From assembly GCA_002402165.1 (NCBI GenBank), contig NVVI01000014.1, positions 51,970-59,279 of the forward strand: DNA of 7,310 nt, given 5' to 3'. The translations under genes and the position numbers were made by a program. Shown here piece after piece: positions 1-6,300 of this stretch. The notes below the pieces were generated by a model that was given only the letters and a program-made list of their open reading frames with translations, had not been told where the DNA came from and did no database searches. This stretch comes from Flavobacteriales bacterium (lineage in GTDB: Bacteria > Bacteroidota > Bacteroidia > Flavobacteriales_E > Vicingaceae). Each line of letters opens with the position of its first letter. Position 1 is the stretch's first letter.

Positions 1-231
1 TGGTACATACCGTTGGGTTTATTGATCCTCCATTTTTTAAATATTTTAAGGGTAATAGCTCTTATGTTTATTGGAAGGTATTCTCAAGAGATGCTTGAAT
101 TCAATCATAAATATACGTTTACCATTGTGATGTACATCATAACTTTTATTGGTTGGATGATTTGGGTAAAATACTTTTCTAAAATAAATGATTCCGGAAG
201 TATAGATGATGAAAAAGTTAAATCTAAATAA
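1..231 (+). CDS. Exosortase family protein, C-terminal fragment (5' end outside window)
   Basis: The reading frame is open from base 1, so this is the last 76 residues of a longer gene. Exosortases are multi-pass inner-membrane transpeptidase-like enzymes that cut C-terminal sorting signals, using a Cys-Arg-His triad. What is visible is a hydrophobic helix carrying N14-x-x-R17-V, a short loop, then H36 in FNHKY, then a last hydrophobic helix at about residues 39-57 and a charged tail. The N-x-x-R followed by His matches the second half of the exosortase active site; the catalytic Cys would lie upstream and is not seen. The 3' end overlaps the next gene by 26 bases. The accessory gene and the PID-CTERM-like protein downstream strongly support the call. 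The subtype (the XrtF or XrtX group of Bacteroidota) cannot be settled from the fragment. A TTG at base 13 is an in-frame codon, not the real start. Confidence 0.8.
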   Translation, partial: WYIPLGLLILHFLNILRVIALMFIGRYSQEMLEFNHKYTFTIVMYIITFIGWMIWVKYFSKINDSGSIDDEKVKSK

Positions 232-667
232 AATAGTATCGACACTTGGGTTCCTGTTACTATTGCTATTTGTTTTTTTTCGAGAAAATTTATTATTAGA
301 GATAAATGCTATTTTAGCTCAAAAAGATTGGAATAGGGCTTATAATTTTTGGTTTGCAGATTTTTTTATGAGTTTGCCAAAAGAAGATTTAATTATATGG
401 AAGTCATTGGTGTCAATATCCTTTACCATTTTAATAGCTTTCTTTACACTTTTCTCATTACATTATTGGTTTCAAGATATACGCTATACTAAATTCTTAA
501 TTAAGTTATATTTACTTGTAGCAGGTTTAATTGTTCTTATTGCTATAGTAGCTTATTTGACAGGTAATTTTAATACTATTTATCCTTTGTTGAGAAGAAT
601 ATTTGGGGTTATTCATTCACCCATCCCACTTTTTATATTCTTCTTATTAAAAAAAGTAACTAAATAA
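206..667 (+). CDS. Exosortase-associated small membrane protein
   Basis: This 153-residue hydrophobic protein has hydrophobic segments at about residues 9-25, 66-88 and 97-118 and a shorter one at 136-148. A soluble stretch at about 30-60 rich in Trp, Phe and Asn probably lies outside the cytoplasm. Near the C-terminus is L-R129-R-x-F, then HSPIP at 137-141, then a hydrophobic end and a Lys-rich tail. Size, helix pattern, the Arg-Arg / Pro motif and position directly after an exosortase match the exosortase-associated membrane proteins known from Flavobacteriia. Their biochemical role is unknown; a chaperone or partner of the exosortase is an inference. Translation probably couples to the upstream gene, because the start lies inside it and no separate promoter is evident. 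Two tandem ATGs (206 and 209) are both possible starts. No enzyme motif is visible. Confidence 0.72.
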   Translation: MMKKLNLNKIVSTLGFLLLLLFVFFRENLLLEINAILAQKDWNRAYNFWFADFFMSLPKEDLIIWKSLVSISFTILIAFFTLFSLHYWFQDIRYTKFLIKLYLLVAGLIVLIAIVAYLTGNFNTIYPLLRRIFGVIHSPIPLFIFFLLKKVTK

Positions 668-673
668 CCAACC

Positions 674-712
674 TTTTATCTTATTGATGCGTATTACAGC
701 AGTAAGATAAAA
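674..712. other. Hairpin between accessory gene and sorting substrate
   Basis: TTTTATCTTA at 674-683 is perfectly complementary to TAAGATAAAA at 703-712. The stem can extend inward by T-G, T-A and G-C pairs (684-686 with 700-702) and, after one mismatch, two more pairs, leaving a loop near 690-696. It begins seven bases after the stop codon at 667 and sits before the promoter of the next gene. It may end or stabilise the exosortase-operon transcript. It lacks a following T-run on either strand, so it is not a standard intrinsic terminator. Confidence 0.5.
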
Positions 713-723
713 AAGAATAATAA

Positions 724-753
724 TTGTTTGATATAAAAAAAATGATAAATTTG
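724..753 (+). promoter_or_regulatory. Candidate Bacteroidota promoter for the PID-CTERM gene
   Basis: TTG at 724-726, a 19-base spacer and TAAATTTG at 746-753 fit the Bacteroidota housekeeping pattern TTG-N17-23-TAnnTTTG. Transcription would begin a few bases after 753, practically at the ATGs of the next gene (759/762), so the mRNA would be leaderless or nearly so. It implies that this small gene is transcribed separately from the exosortase pair. Motif match only. Confidence 0.55.
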
Positions 754-758
754 CAGTT

Positions 759-992
759 ATGATGAATAAGATTTTAAAAAATACAGTTCCATTTATATTG
801 TTATTATTGCTTTTTGTTGTTTTTGGAACAGATTTATTTGCTGCTGGTCCTCCTTGTGATCCTAGTCCAGGATGTACGGTTAATTGTTGTGAAGCTATTC
901 CGTTAGATGGCGGCTTAAGTGCATTAATAATTGCGGGTATCGCTTATGGTGCCAAGAAGATTTATGGTAATTCTAAAAAAGAGAAAAACTAA
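759..992 (+). CDS. Small secreted protein with PID-CTERM-type C-terminal sorting signal
   Basis: The 77-residue precursor has three parts. Residues 1-29 are a signal peptide: Lys residues, a long Leu/Val/Phe core, and a likely signal peptidase site after Ala28-Ala29. Residues 30-47 are a very short mature segment rich in Pro, Gly and Cys (C33, C39, C43, C44). Residues 48-77 are a sorting tail: PLDGG at 48-52, a hydrophobic helix to about 64, then a Lys-rich end containing YGAKK. A signature of Pro-[Ile/Leu]-Asp-Gly-Gly, helix and basic tail is typical of PID-CTERM proteins of Bacteroidota, thought to be exosortase substrates. Here the exosortase and its associated protein lie just upstream. 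Cleavage at the signature would leave a surface or secreted peptide of only about 20 residues; its function is unknown. It has its own promoter and ends 5 bases from the convergent ptmE gene. ATG 762 is an equally plausible start. Confidence 0.85.
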   Translation: MMNKILKNTVPFILLLLLFVVFGTDLFAAGPPCDPSPGCTVNCCEAIPLDGGLSALIIAGIAYGAKKIYGNSKKEKN

Positions 993-997
993 GCTCT

Positions 998-2071
998 TTA
1001 TTCAAATCTATTTTTAAACCTTTCTTTTGTGGTGTTGTACTGATTGATTTCCCCAATATCCATCCAAGCTCCTTCACTTACTGGGAAAACACCAACTTTA
1101 CCGCCTTTATCTTTTATTTTATCCATTAGATGTGTGATGTGATAAAATTCATCTTTAGGAATTTCTTCTAGTAAATGTGGCTCGAGAATATATAAACCAG
1201 CATTTACATAATAGGTGGTAGTCGGTTTTTCTTTCAGCTCTTTTAGTAAACCATCTTTTTCTACTTCCATAGTCCCATAAGGAATAGAATAAGTTTTCAC
1301 AGCAGCTACTGCTGTTAAATCATTGCCATTTTCTTTATGGTATTTAAGTATTTCTGAATAATCTTGATCAATTAATATATCACAGTTGGATACAAAAAAA
1401 GTAGACTTAATGCTATCTTTCATTAAGTGCAAACTACCTGCTGTACCTAGTGGTTTATCTTCATTATAATAAGAAATATTATATTCAGGTTTTGGTTCAA
1501 AGTACTGTTGAATCAACTCTGCCTTGTAGTTAACAGATAGATGAAAACTATTAACCCCATGGTCTTTAAATGTGTCCATTATTATTTCCACAAATGCTTT
1601 TTTGCCAACAGGAACTAATGGTTTAGGAATTAGATTGGTAATAGGTTTTAATCGTTCTCCTTTGCCACCTGCCATAATAACAACTGGAATATTGCCATCA
1701 ATTTTTTGACCTGAAAACTTCTTTTCAAAGACATCTTTCCAAAAATAAACATCAACTAATTTCTTATCTTTATCTAGAATAGGCATTAGTTCTGCACTAA
1801 AATTGAGCATTAGCTCTATAATTTCTTCTTTTGATTGGTTTGCATTGCCAATATTAATATTTTTCCTTAAAAATTGATTTAAGGGCTTATTAAAATCATT
1901 ATTTTTTAATAAACTTCGTTGAATGTCTCCTATACTTATTAAACTTTCAAATTGATTTTCTTTAAATACGATTAAGAGTTTACAATCATTTTTGTCCATT
2001 AATGTAAGCGCATCTAATAATGACGCATTATAATCAATAACTAAATATTGTATTTTATCTTGAATTCCCAT
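998..2071 (-). CDS. ptmE: PtmE-like sugar-phosphate nucleotidyltransferase with N-terminal CBS pair
   Basis: The 357-residue protein has two CBS-like repeats at about residues 7-118, followed by a nucleotidyltransferase domain from about 128 to the end. The domain shows MAGGKGERLKP at 133-143 (nucleotide and Mg-binding loop), PKPLVPV at 149-155, DKPLGTAGSL at 205-214, SNCDIL at 228-233 (metal-site Asp) and WMDIGE near the C-terminus. This layout matches PtmE of Campylobacter legionaminic acid synthesis, a guanylyltransferase acting on glucosamine-1-phosphate to give GDP-glucosamine. Base specificity cannot be read from sequence by eye, so another NTP is possible. The CBS pair may sense an adenine nucleotide or act in oligomerisation. 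ATG 2071 is chosen over a TTG one codon upstream, because it overlaps the previous stop as TGATG. It is the last gene of the four-gene operon and converges on the sorting-substrate gene. Confidence 0.82.
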   Translation of the reverse strand: MGIQDKIQYLVIDYNASLLDALTLMDKNDCKLLIVFKENQFESLISIGDIQRSLLKNNDFNKPLNQFLRKNINIGNANQSKEEIIELMLNFSAELMPILDKDKKLVDVYFWKDVFEKKFSGQKIDGNIPVVIMAGGKGERLKPITNLIPKPLVPVGKKAFVEIIMDTFKDHGVNSFHLSVNYKAELIQQYFEPKPEYNISYYNEDKPLGTAGSLHLMKDSIKSTFFVSNCDILIDQDYSEILKYHKENGNDLTAVAAVKTYSIPYGTMEVEKDGLLKELKEKPTTTYYVNAGLYILEPHLLEEIPKDEFYHITHLMDKIKDKGGKVGVFPVSEGAWMDIGEINQYNTTKERFKNRFE

Positions 2072-2703
2072 CAATAAGGTTTTGCAGGATTACCAAAATA
2101 TTTACCGCTGGTAAGATTTTTTATCACAACAGATCCTGCACCAATAAAAGTATTCTTTTCAATTTCAATTTCTTGAACAATAACTGTTTTAGATCCAATA
2201 AAAACATTATCGGAAATTTTACATTCTCCATTAATGGTTACAGAAGTAGAAATATGACAATGATTTCCTATAGAAACGTCATGTTCTATTAAAGCTCTTG
2301 TATTAATTATACAGTTTTCACCTATGCTGCTTGATGCATTTAAAACCGCGTTATTCATAATAATTGTTCCTTCGCCTATTTCTGTATGTTTAGAAATATA
2401 TGCATTAGGTGAAACAATAATAGGCAAGGCTTTATTTAAACTCTTTATTTTTTCAAATAGTCGTATCCTTAAATTAGGGCTTTTTAATTGTCCAACTGTG
2501 ATTAAGAAGTTATTATAATTCTTAGAAATAGTATCGATATCATCATCACAACCAATTATTGAGTAACCCAAAACGGTTTGGCCCACTTTTTCTTTTACAT
2601 CAATAATTCCAGCAATAGAAAATTTGTTTTCATGCTCGATAACGTCAATACACGATTTGCAATGCCCTCCACCTCCAATTAATATGATTTCTGGTTTGCT
2701 CAT
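2071..2703 (-). CDS. NeuD/PglD-family sugar O/N-acetyltransferase
   Basis: This is a 210-residue acyltransferase of the NeuD/PglD/LegH-like group. The N-terminal Rossmann-like part (about 1-75) has the glycine loop IGGGGH at 9-14, which in PglD binds the UDP-sugar. From about 98 onward are repeated hexapeptides (ISKHTEIGEG, SSIGENC, VSIGNHC, CKISDNVFIG, FIGAGSVV) that build a left-handed beta-helix for acetyl-CoA. H141 in IEHDVSIG aligns with the catalytic His of PglD. The C-terminus GNPAKPY is typical. In this operon it most likely acetylates the C4 amine made by the preceding LegC aminotransferase. O-acetylation of a finished sugar, as for sialic-acid NeuD, is less likely because no sialic or legionaminic synthase is present. 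Its ATG overlaps the legC stop as ATGA, suggesting coupled translation. Confidence 0.85.
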   Translation of the reverse strand: MSKPEIILIGGGGHCKSCIDVIEHENKFSIAGIIDVKEKVGQTVLGYSIIGCDDDIDTISKNYNNFLITVGQLKSPNLRIRLFEKIKSLNKALPIIVSPNAYISKHTEIGEGTIIMNNAVLNASSSIGENCIINTRALIEHDVSIGNHCHISTSVTINGECKISDNVFIGSKTVIVQEIEIEKNTFIGAGSVVIKNLTSGKYFGNPAKPY

Positions 2704-3842
2704 TTAATTCTTATACTACTCGGAATATTAACTAATCGTTCCGAAAGGTAAATAGAATTTGTTAAATCAGTTGTTTGGCAGGCTTTAAACATATTTAATG
2801 TATTCATCAACTTCCATATTGGGCGAGCCATTACTCCATTACTATTTGAAAAATCAAGAAACTCATCTCTTTCAGTACCATCTTTGAAAAGGATAGTATT
2901 TAGCCAATAATTAGATTGCGAGTTTAAAGGTTCATTGATGAACTCAATATTTTTTTGTTGGAAGAAATCGTGATAAATGGCTGCCAACTCTCTTTTATTT
3001 TTAATAAAATCAGAAAGGCTTTCCATTTGAGCACAACCTAATGCAGCACTCACATTTGTTAATCTATAATTATAACCAATTTCATCATGTTCATATTCCC
3101 ATTTGTGAGGAATTTTAGCGGTTGTTGTAAGGTGGGTAATTTTGTCGGATAGATTTTTATCATCGGTAATAACCATTCCACCACCACCACAGGTAATTGT
3201 TTTATTGCCATTAAAACTGAGAATTCCAATTTTACCATAAGTTCCAGTATGTTGGTCTTTATAAAAACTTCCTAAAGATTCTGCGGCATCTTCTATAACA
3301 GGAATATTATACTTATTGCAAATAGTAACAATTTCATCAATTTTACAAGGATGTCCAAAAGTGTGCATTGGAACACAAGCAGCTATTTTTCTATTAGTGG
3401 TTTTATTATATGGGATATTGTTTTTTAATTCAACATGGGCGGATAAAAAATCGCGGAGACTGCTAGGAGACATTCCCATAGTATCTCTATCTACATCCAC
3501 AAAAACGGGATGAGCTTTTTGATAGGCTATTGCATTAGCTGTAGCTACAAAAGTTAACGATTGAGTAATAACTTCATCATCTACATCTACACCAACAGCA
3601 ATAAGAGCAATATGTAAAGCTGTTGTTCCATTTACTGTAGCTTTTGCATATTTTGCTCCCGTGTAATCTATAATTTGTTGTTCAAATTTTGTAACATATT
3701 CTCCAACGTAAGAAACGTAAGTAGAATCAATACAATCATTTAAGTATTTTTTTTCATTGCCAATAAACCTTGGTTCATGCAAAGGAATAAAATCTTGATT
3801 GGGAAATTGTTGTTTTATGAAGTCTGTTATATCCTTAAACAT
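2700..3842 (-). CDS. legC: LegC-family PLP-dependent sugar 4-aminotransferase
   Basis: A 380-residue aminotransferase of the DegT/DnrJ/EryC1 class, closest in appearance to LegC. It transfers an amino group, usually from glutamate, to the C4 ketone of a nucleotide-4-keto-6-deoxy-HexNAc. Visible motifs are HEPRFIGNEKKY near residue 22, NGTTALH at 71-77 (phosphate site), EDAAESLGS at 184-192 (D185 binds the PLP ring), SFNGNKT at 209-215 with K214 as the PLP lysine, CGGGG at 218-222 and NYRLTN at 258-263. Length matches the family. The frame is open further upstream, but the first Met of that extension adds 14 residues that overlap legB deeply and look unlike the family. ATG 3842 gives the usual MFKDI-type N-terminus and an 8-base overlap with the legB stop. 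Partners are LegB before it and the acetyltransferase after it. Confidence 0.9.
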   Translation of the reverse strand: MFKDITDFIKQQFPNQDFIPLHEPRFIGNEKKYLNDCIDSTYVSYVGEYVTKFEQQIIDYTGAKYAKATVNGTTALHIALIAVGVDVDDEVITQSLTFVATANAIAYQKAHPVFVDVDRDTMGMSPSSLRDFLSAHVELKNNIPYNKTTNRKIAACVPMHTFGHPCKIDEIVTICNKYNIPVIEDAAESLGSFYKDQHTGTYGKIGILSFNGNKTITCGGGGMVITDDKNLSDKITHLTTTAKIPHKWEYEHDEIGYNYRLTNVSAALGCAQMESLSDFIKNKRELAAIYHDFFQQKNIEFINEPLNSQSNYWLNTILFKDGTERDEFLDFSNSNGVMARPIWKLMNTLNMFKACQTTDLTNSIYLSERLVNIPSSIRIK

Positions 3843-4833
3843 TATAAATATCGGACTTATAGTTATTGAGATTTTCTTTAACACTAAACCACTCTATGGT
3901 TTCTTTTAATCCTTCTTTTAATGAATGACTTGCATTCCAATTAGTCAATTCTTTTATTTTTTTATTGTCACCATATAATCGTTCTACTTCACTTTTGTCT
4001 GGGCGAAGCCTTTCTTCATCTGAAATAATTTTAGCCTTAGGATTTATTAGTTCGATGATATTATGAGCCAAATCACCAATAGAAATTTCATTATTAGTGG
4101 CAATATTAATTTCTTGGCCATTGGTATTATCAGATTTTGCAATTTCAACAAAACCATCAACAGTATCTTTTACAAAAACTAAATCACGAGTAGGGTGCAA
4201 GGCTCCTAATTTTATTTCTTCCTTTCCATTTAAAAGTTGTGTAATAATAGTTGGAATTACTGCTCTTGCAGATTGTCTAGGGCCATAAGTGTTAAAAGGT
4301 CTTACAACAGTTACTGGAACATCAAAACTCCTATAAAATGATTCAGCCATAGCATCGGCTCCTATTTTTGTTGCAGAGTAAGGAGATTGTCCTTGTTTTG
4401 GATGTTTTTCATCAATAGGAACATATTGAGCAGTGCCATACACTTCAGAAGTTGAGGTAATTATTAATTTTTCAATGTTAAAATCTTTACATGCTTGTAA
4501 AATATTTAATGTTCCTTTTATGTTGGTGTCAACATAACTATCTGGCGAATGGTAACTATAGGGTATAGCAATTAATGCTGCTAGATGAAAAACAACATCA
4601 CAGTCTTTAATAGCAGTTCTAACACCATTTGGGTCACGAACATCACCAGTGAAAATTTCAATTTTGTCTAATTTTTCTTTTGGAAAAGAGTCTAGCCATC
4701 CCCACGTATTAAAAGAGTTGTAAAAAACAAATGCTTTAACAGAACAACCTTCCTCTAATAATTTTTCAACCAAGTGGCTTCCTATGAATCCATCAGCACC
4801 TGTTACTAAAACTCTTTTTCCTTTTAAGTCCAT
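3835..4833 (-). CDS. legB: LegB-like NAD-dependent nucleotide-HexNAc 4,6-dehydratase
   Basis: A 332-residue extended short-chain dehydrogenase/reductase. TGADGFIG at 11-18 is the NAD-binding glycine loop, D64/V65 in GDVRD contacts the adenine, and HLAAL at 83-87 is conserved. STSEVYG at 127-133 and Y152-SAT-K156 give the catalytic Ser/Thr-Tyr-Lys set. RPFNTYGPRQ at 178-187 and the downstream HPTRDLVFV stretch are the sugar-nucleotide part. This combination fits LegB, which makes the 4-keto-6-deoxy intermediate from UDP- or GDP-GlcNAc, better than a C4 epimerase or GDP-mannose dehydratase, mainly because LegC follows directly. The donor nucleotide cannot be told from the sequence; the ptmE gene in the same operon favours GDP. 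It is the first gene of the operon, divergent from glyA, with a candidate promoter close upstream. Confidence 0.88.
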   Translation of the reverse strand: MDLKGKRVLVTGADGFIGSHLVEKLLEEGCSVKAFVFYNSFNTWGWLDSFPKEKLDKIEIFTGDVRDPNGVRTAIKDCDVVFHLAALIAIPYSYHSPDSYVDTNIKGTLNILQACKDFNIEKLIITSTSEVYGTAQYVPIDEKHPKQGQSPYSATKIGADAMAESFYRSFDVPVTVVRPFNTYGPRQSARAVIPTIITQLLNGKEEIKLGALHPTRDLVFVKDTVDGFVEIAKSDNTNGQEINIATNNEISIGDLAHNIIELINPKAKIISDEERLRPDKSEVERLYGDNKKIKELTNWNASHSLKEGLKETIEWFSVKENLNNYKSDIYNV

Positions 4834-4856
4834 TATTCTAATGTATTGAATCCAAA

Positions 4857-4864
4857 CAAAAATA
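4857..4864 (-). promoter_or_regulatory. legB: Candidate -7 element of the legB operon
   Basis: On the minus strand TATTTTTG fits TAnnTTTG and lies 23 bases before the legB ATG, leaving a short leader of about 15-20 bases. No convincing TTG -33 element is seen at the usual distance. It supports the view that all four genes are read from one promoter starting here. Motif match only; such motifs recur by chance in AT-rich DNA. Confidence 0.4.
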
Positions 4865-4944
4865 ACTTTTTATTTGTAGAAACGATAAGAATAATAATAA
4901 GCTATTTTTTTTCATTGCTTTTCTTTTTCAGAAAGGAATAGTTT

Positions 4945-4952
4945 TATATTTG
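4945..4952 (+). promoter_or_regulatory. glyA: Candidate -7 element of glyA
   Basis: TATATTTG fits TAnnTTTG and ends 22 bases before the glyA ATG. The expected leader is short and A-rich (a run of eight A at 4961-4968), which is usual for translation starts in Bacteroidota. The only nearby upstream TTG (4915-4917) is 27 bases away, longer than usual, so the -33 element is unclear. The 141-base gap between legB and glyA holds only these two divergent promoters as far as I can see. Confidence 0.45.
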
Positions 4953-4974
4953 TTACTCTCAAAAAAAATAGATT

Positions 4975-6252
4975 ATGAATATCGATAAAGAAATATTTGA
5001 TTTAATATCAGACGAATATACTAGACAAAAAGAAGGAGTAGAATTAATTGCTTCAGAAAATTATGTAAGTGATGATGTGATGAAGGCAATGGGTAGTGTT
5101 TTAACCAATAAATATGCTGAAGGGTTACCTTATAAAAGATATTACGGTGGTTGCCAAGTAGTTGATAAAATTGAAGATATAGCTAGAGATAGAGCAAAAG
5201 AATTGTTTAATGCCGAATGGGTAAATGTTCAACCACATTCTGGGGCTCAGGCAAATGCAGCTGTATTATTAGGTGTTTTAGAGGCTGGTGATAAAATTTT
5301 AGGTTTTGACTTGTCTCATGGAGGTCATTTAACTCATGGTTCTCCTGTAAATTTTTCTGGAAAATTATACAAGACTTCTTTTTATGGAGTTGGAAAAGAA
5401 ACAGGAACTGTTGATTATGATTTAATGGAAGAAGTAGCTTTAGAGGAAAACCCTAAGTTGATAATAGCAGGAGCTTCTGCTTATTCTCGAGATTGGGATT
5501 ATGCAAGAATGAGAGCTTTAGCGGATAAAGTAGGTGCTTTACTAATGGCAGATATTTCTCATCCTGCAGGATTAATTGCTAGAGGTTTGCTAACGGATCC
5601 ATTGCCTCATTGTCATATTATTACAACTACAACTCACAAAACGCTTAGAGGTCCGAGAGGAGGAATGATAATGATGGGGAAAGATTTTGAAAACCCAATG
5701 GGACATAAAACAATGAAAGGAAAACTTAAAATGATGTCACAAGTGCTCGATGGAGCAGTTTTTCCTGGAACGCAAGGTGGACCTTTAGAACATGTTATAG
5801 CTGCTAAAGCAGTTGCTTTTAAAGAAGCATTATCTGATGAGTTCATGGATTATTGTGTGCAGGTAATGAAGAATGCCAAAGTAATGGCAAAAGAATTAAC
5901 TGAAAGAGGTTATGGTGTTATCTCAGGAGGTACAGATAATCACTCTATGTTAATTGATTTACGTTCTAAAGATATTACAGGAAAAGATGCGGAGAACTTA
6001 TTGGTTAGTGCTGATATTACAGTCAATAAAAACATGGTTCCTTTTGATGATAAATCTCCATTTGTAACTTCTGGAATTAGAGTCGGAACAGCTGCTATTA
6101 CTACTCGTGGAGTTAAAGAAGACGAAATTGTTAAAATTGTAGAATTAATAGATAGAGTGATTACTAATAGAGATGATGAAGCTATTATTGATGGGGTGAA
6201 AGCAGAAATAAATGAAATGATGAACAAATATCCTCTTTATAGCAATCAGTAA
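4975..6252 (+). CDS. glyA: Serine hydroxymethyltransferase
   Basis: A 425-residue PLP enzyme of the cytoplasm that interconverts serine plus tetrahydrofolate with glycine plus 5,10-methylene-tetrahydrofolate, the main one-carbon entry. Family landmarks are all present: [10 protein letters not shown] at 23-32, [17 protein letters not shown] at 44-60, PHSGAQAN at 87-94, [11 protein letters not shown] at 112-122, [10 protein letters not shown] at 191-200 (D193 to the PLP nitrogen), [14 protein letters not shown] at 217-230 with PLP lysine K222, and FPGTQGGP further on. The [13 protein letters not shown] stretch near the C-terminus carries the substrate-carboxylate Arg. The start is the first ATG, with only an A-rich leader before it. 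Length is normal and nothing is broken. fahA follows after 123 bases on the same strand, with repeat-type hairpins in between. Confidence 0.98.
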   Translation: MNIDKEIFDLISDEYTRQKEGVELIASENYVSDDVMKAMGSVLTNKYAEGLPYKRYYGGCQVVDKIEDIARDRAKELFNAEWVNVQPHSGAQANAAVLLGVLEAGDKILGFDLSHGGHLTHGSPVNFSGKLYKTSFYGVGKETGTVDYDLMEEVALEENPKLIIAGASAYSRDWDYARMRALADKVGALLMADISHPAGLIARGLLTDPLPHCHIITTTTHKTLRGPRGGMIMMGKDFENPMGHKTMKGKLKMMSQVLDGAVFPGTQGGPLEHVIAAKAVAFKEALSDEFMDYCVQVMKNAKVMAKELTERGYGVISGGTDNHSMLIDLRSKDITGKDAENLLVSADITVNKNMVPFDDKSPFVTSGIRVGTAAITTRGVKEDEIVKIVELIDRVITNRDDEAIIDGVKAEINEMMNKYPLYSNQ

Positions 6253-6300
6253 ATTATTAATGTCATGCTGAGCTTGTCGAAGTATTGATATTAATAATTT
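6251..6300. repeat. AT-rich hairpin starting at the glyA stop codon
   Basis: Bases 6251-6265 can pair with 6286-6300: 11 perfect pairs (AAATTATTAAT with ATTAATAATTT), one G-T pair and three more Watson-Crick pairs, with a 20-base loop. The 3' arm runs into TTTTG. The stem includes two bases of the glyA TAA, so it may act as a weak terminator or 3' stabiliser. It uses bases also needed by the longer inverted repeat beginning at 6261, so the two folds exclude each other. Confidence 0.5.

Noticed and set aside
2072..2074. TTG as start codon of ptmE.
   Set aside because: It adds a single residue, while the adjacent ATG at 2071 overlaps the previous stop as TGATG, a common coupled-start arrangement.
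2324..2518. Open frame on the + strand inside the acetyltransferase gene, and similar frames at 3316-3513 and 4097-4288.
   Set aside because: They lie wholly antisense to well-supported genes, show no domain or promoter of their own and look like shadows of low-GC coding sequence.
3843..3884. A 14-residue N-terminal extension of legC beginning with an upstream Met.
   Set aside because: It would overlap legB by 50 bases and its sequence is just the shadow of the legB end. The internal ATG at 3842 gives the family-like N-terminus and the normal short overlap.
3835..4833. UDP-glucose 4-epimerase or GDP-mannose 4,6-dehydratase as identity of the first sugar-operon gene.
   Set aside because: The S-T-S-E-V-Y-G and NTYGPRQ motifs and the directly coupled LegC aminotransferase fit a HexNAc 4,6-dehydratase better.
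4918..4936. Short inverted repeat (TTTCT / AGAAA, extendable to 7 bp) just upstream of the glyA -7 element.
   Set aside because: Simple pyrimidine/purine composition makes such a stem likely by chance, and no second copy or known operator pattern supports it.
5634..6227. Two minus-strand open frames inside glyA.
   Set aside because: glyA is unmistakable across this stretch with all active-site motifs; the antisense translations are low-complexity Ser/Ile-rich shadows.
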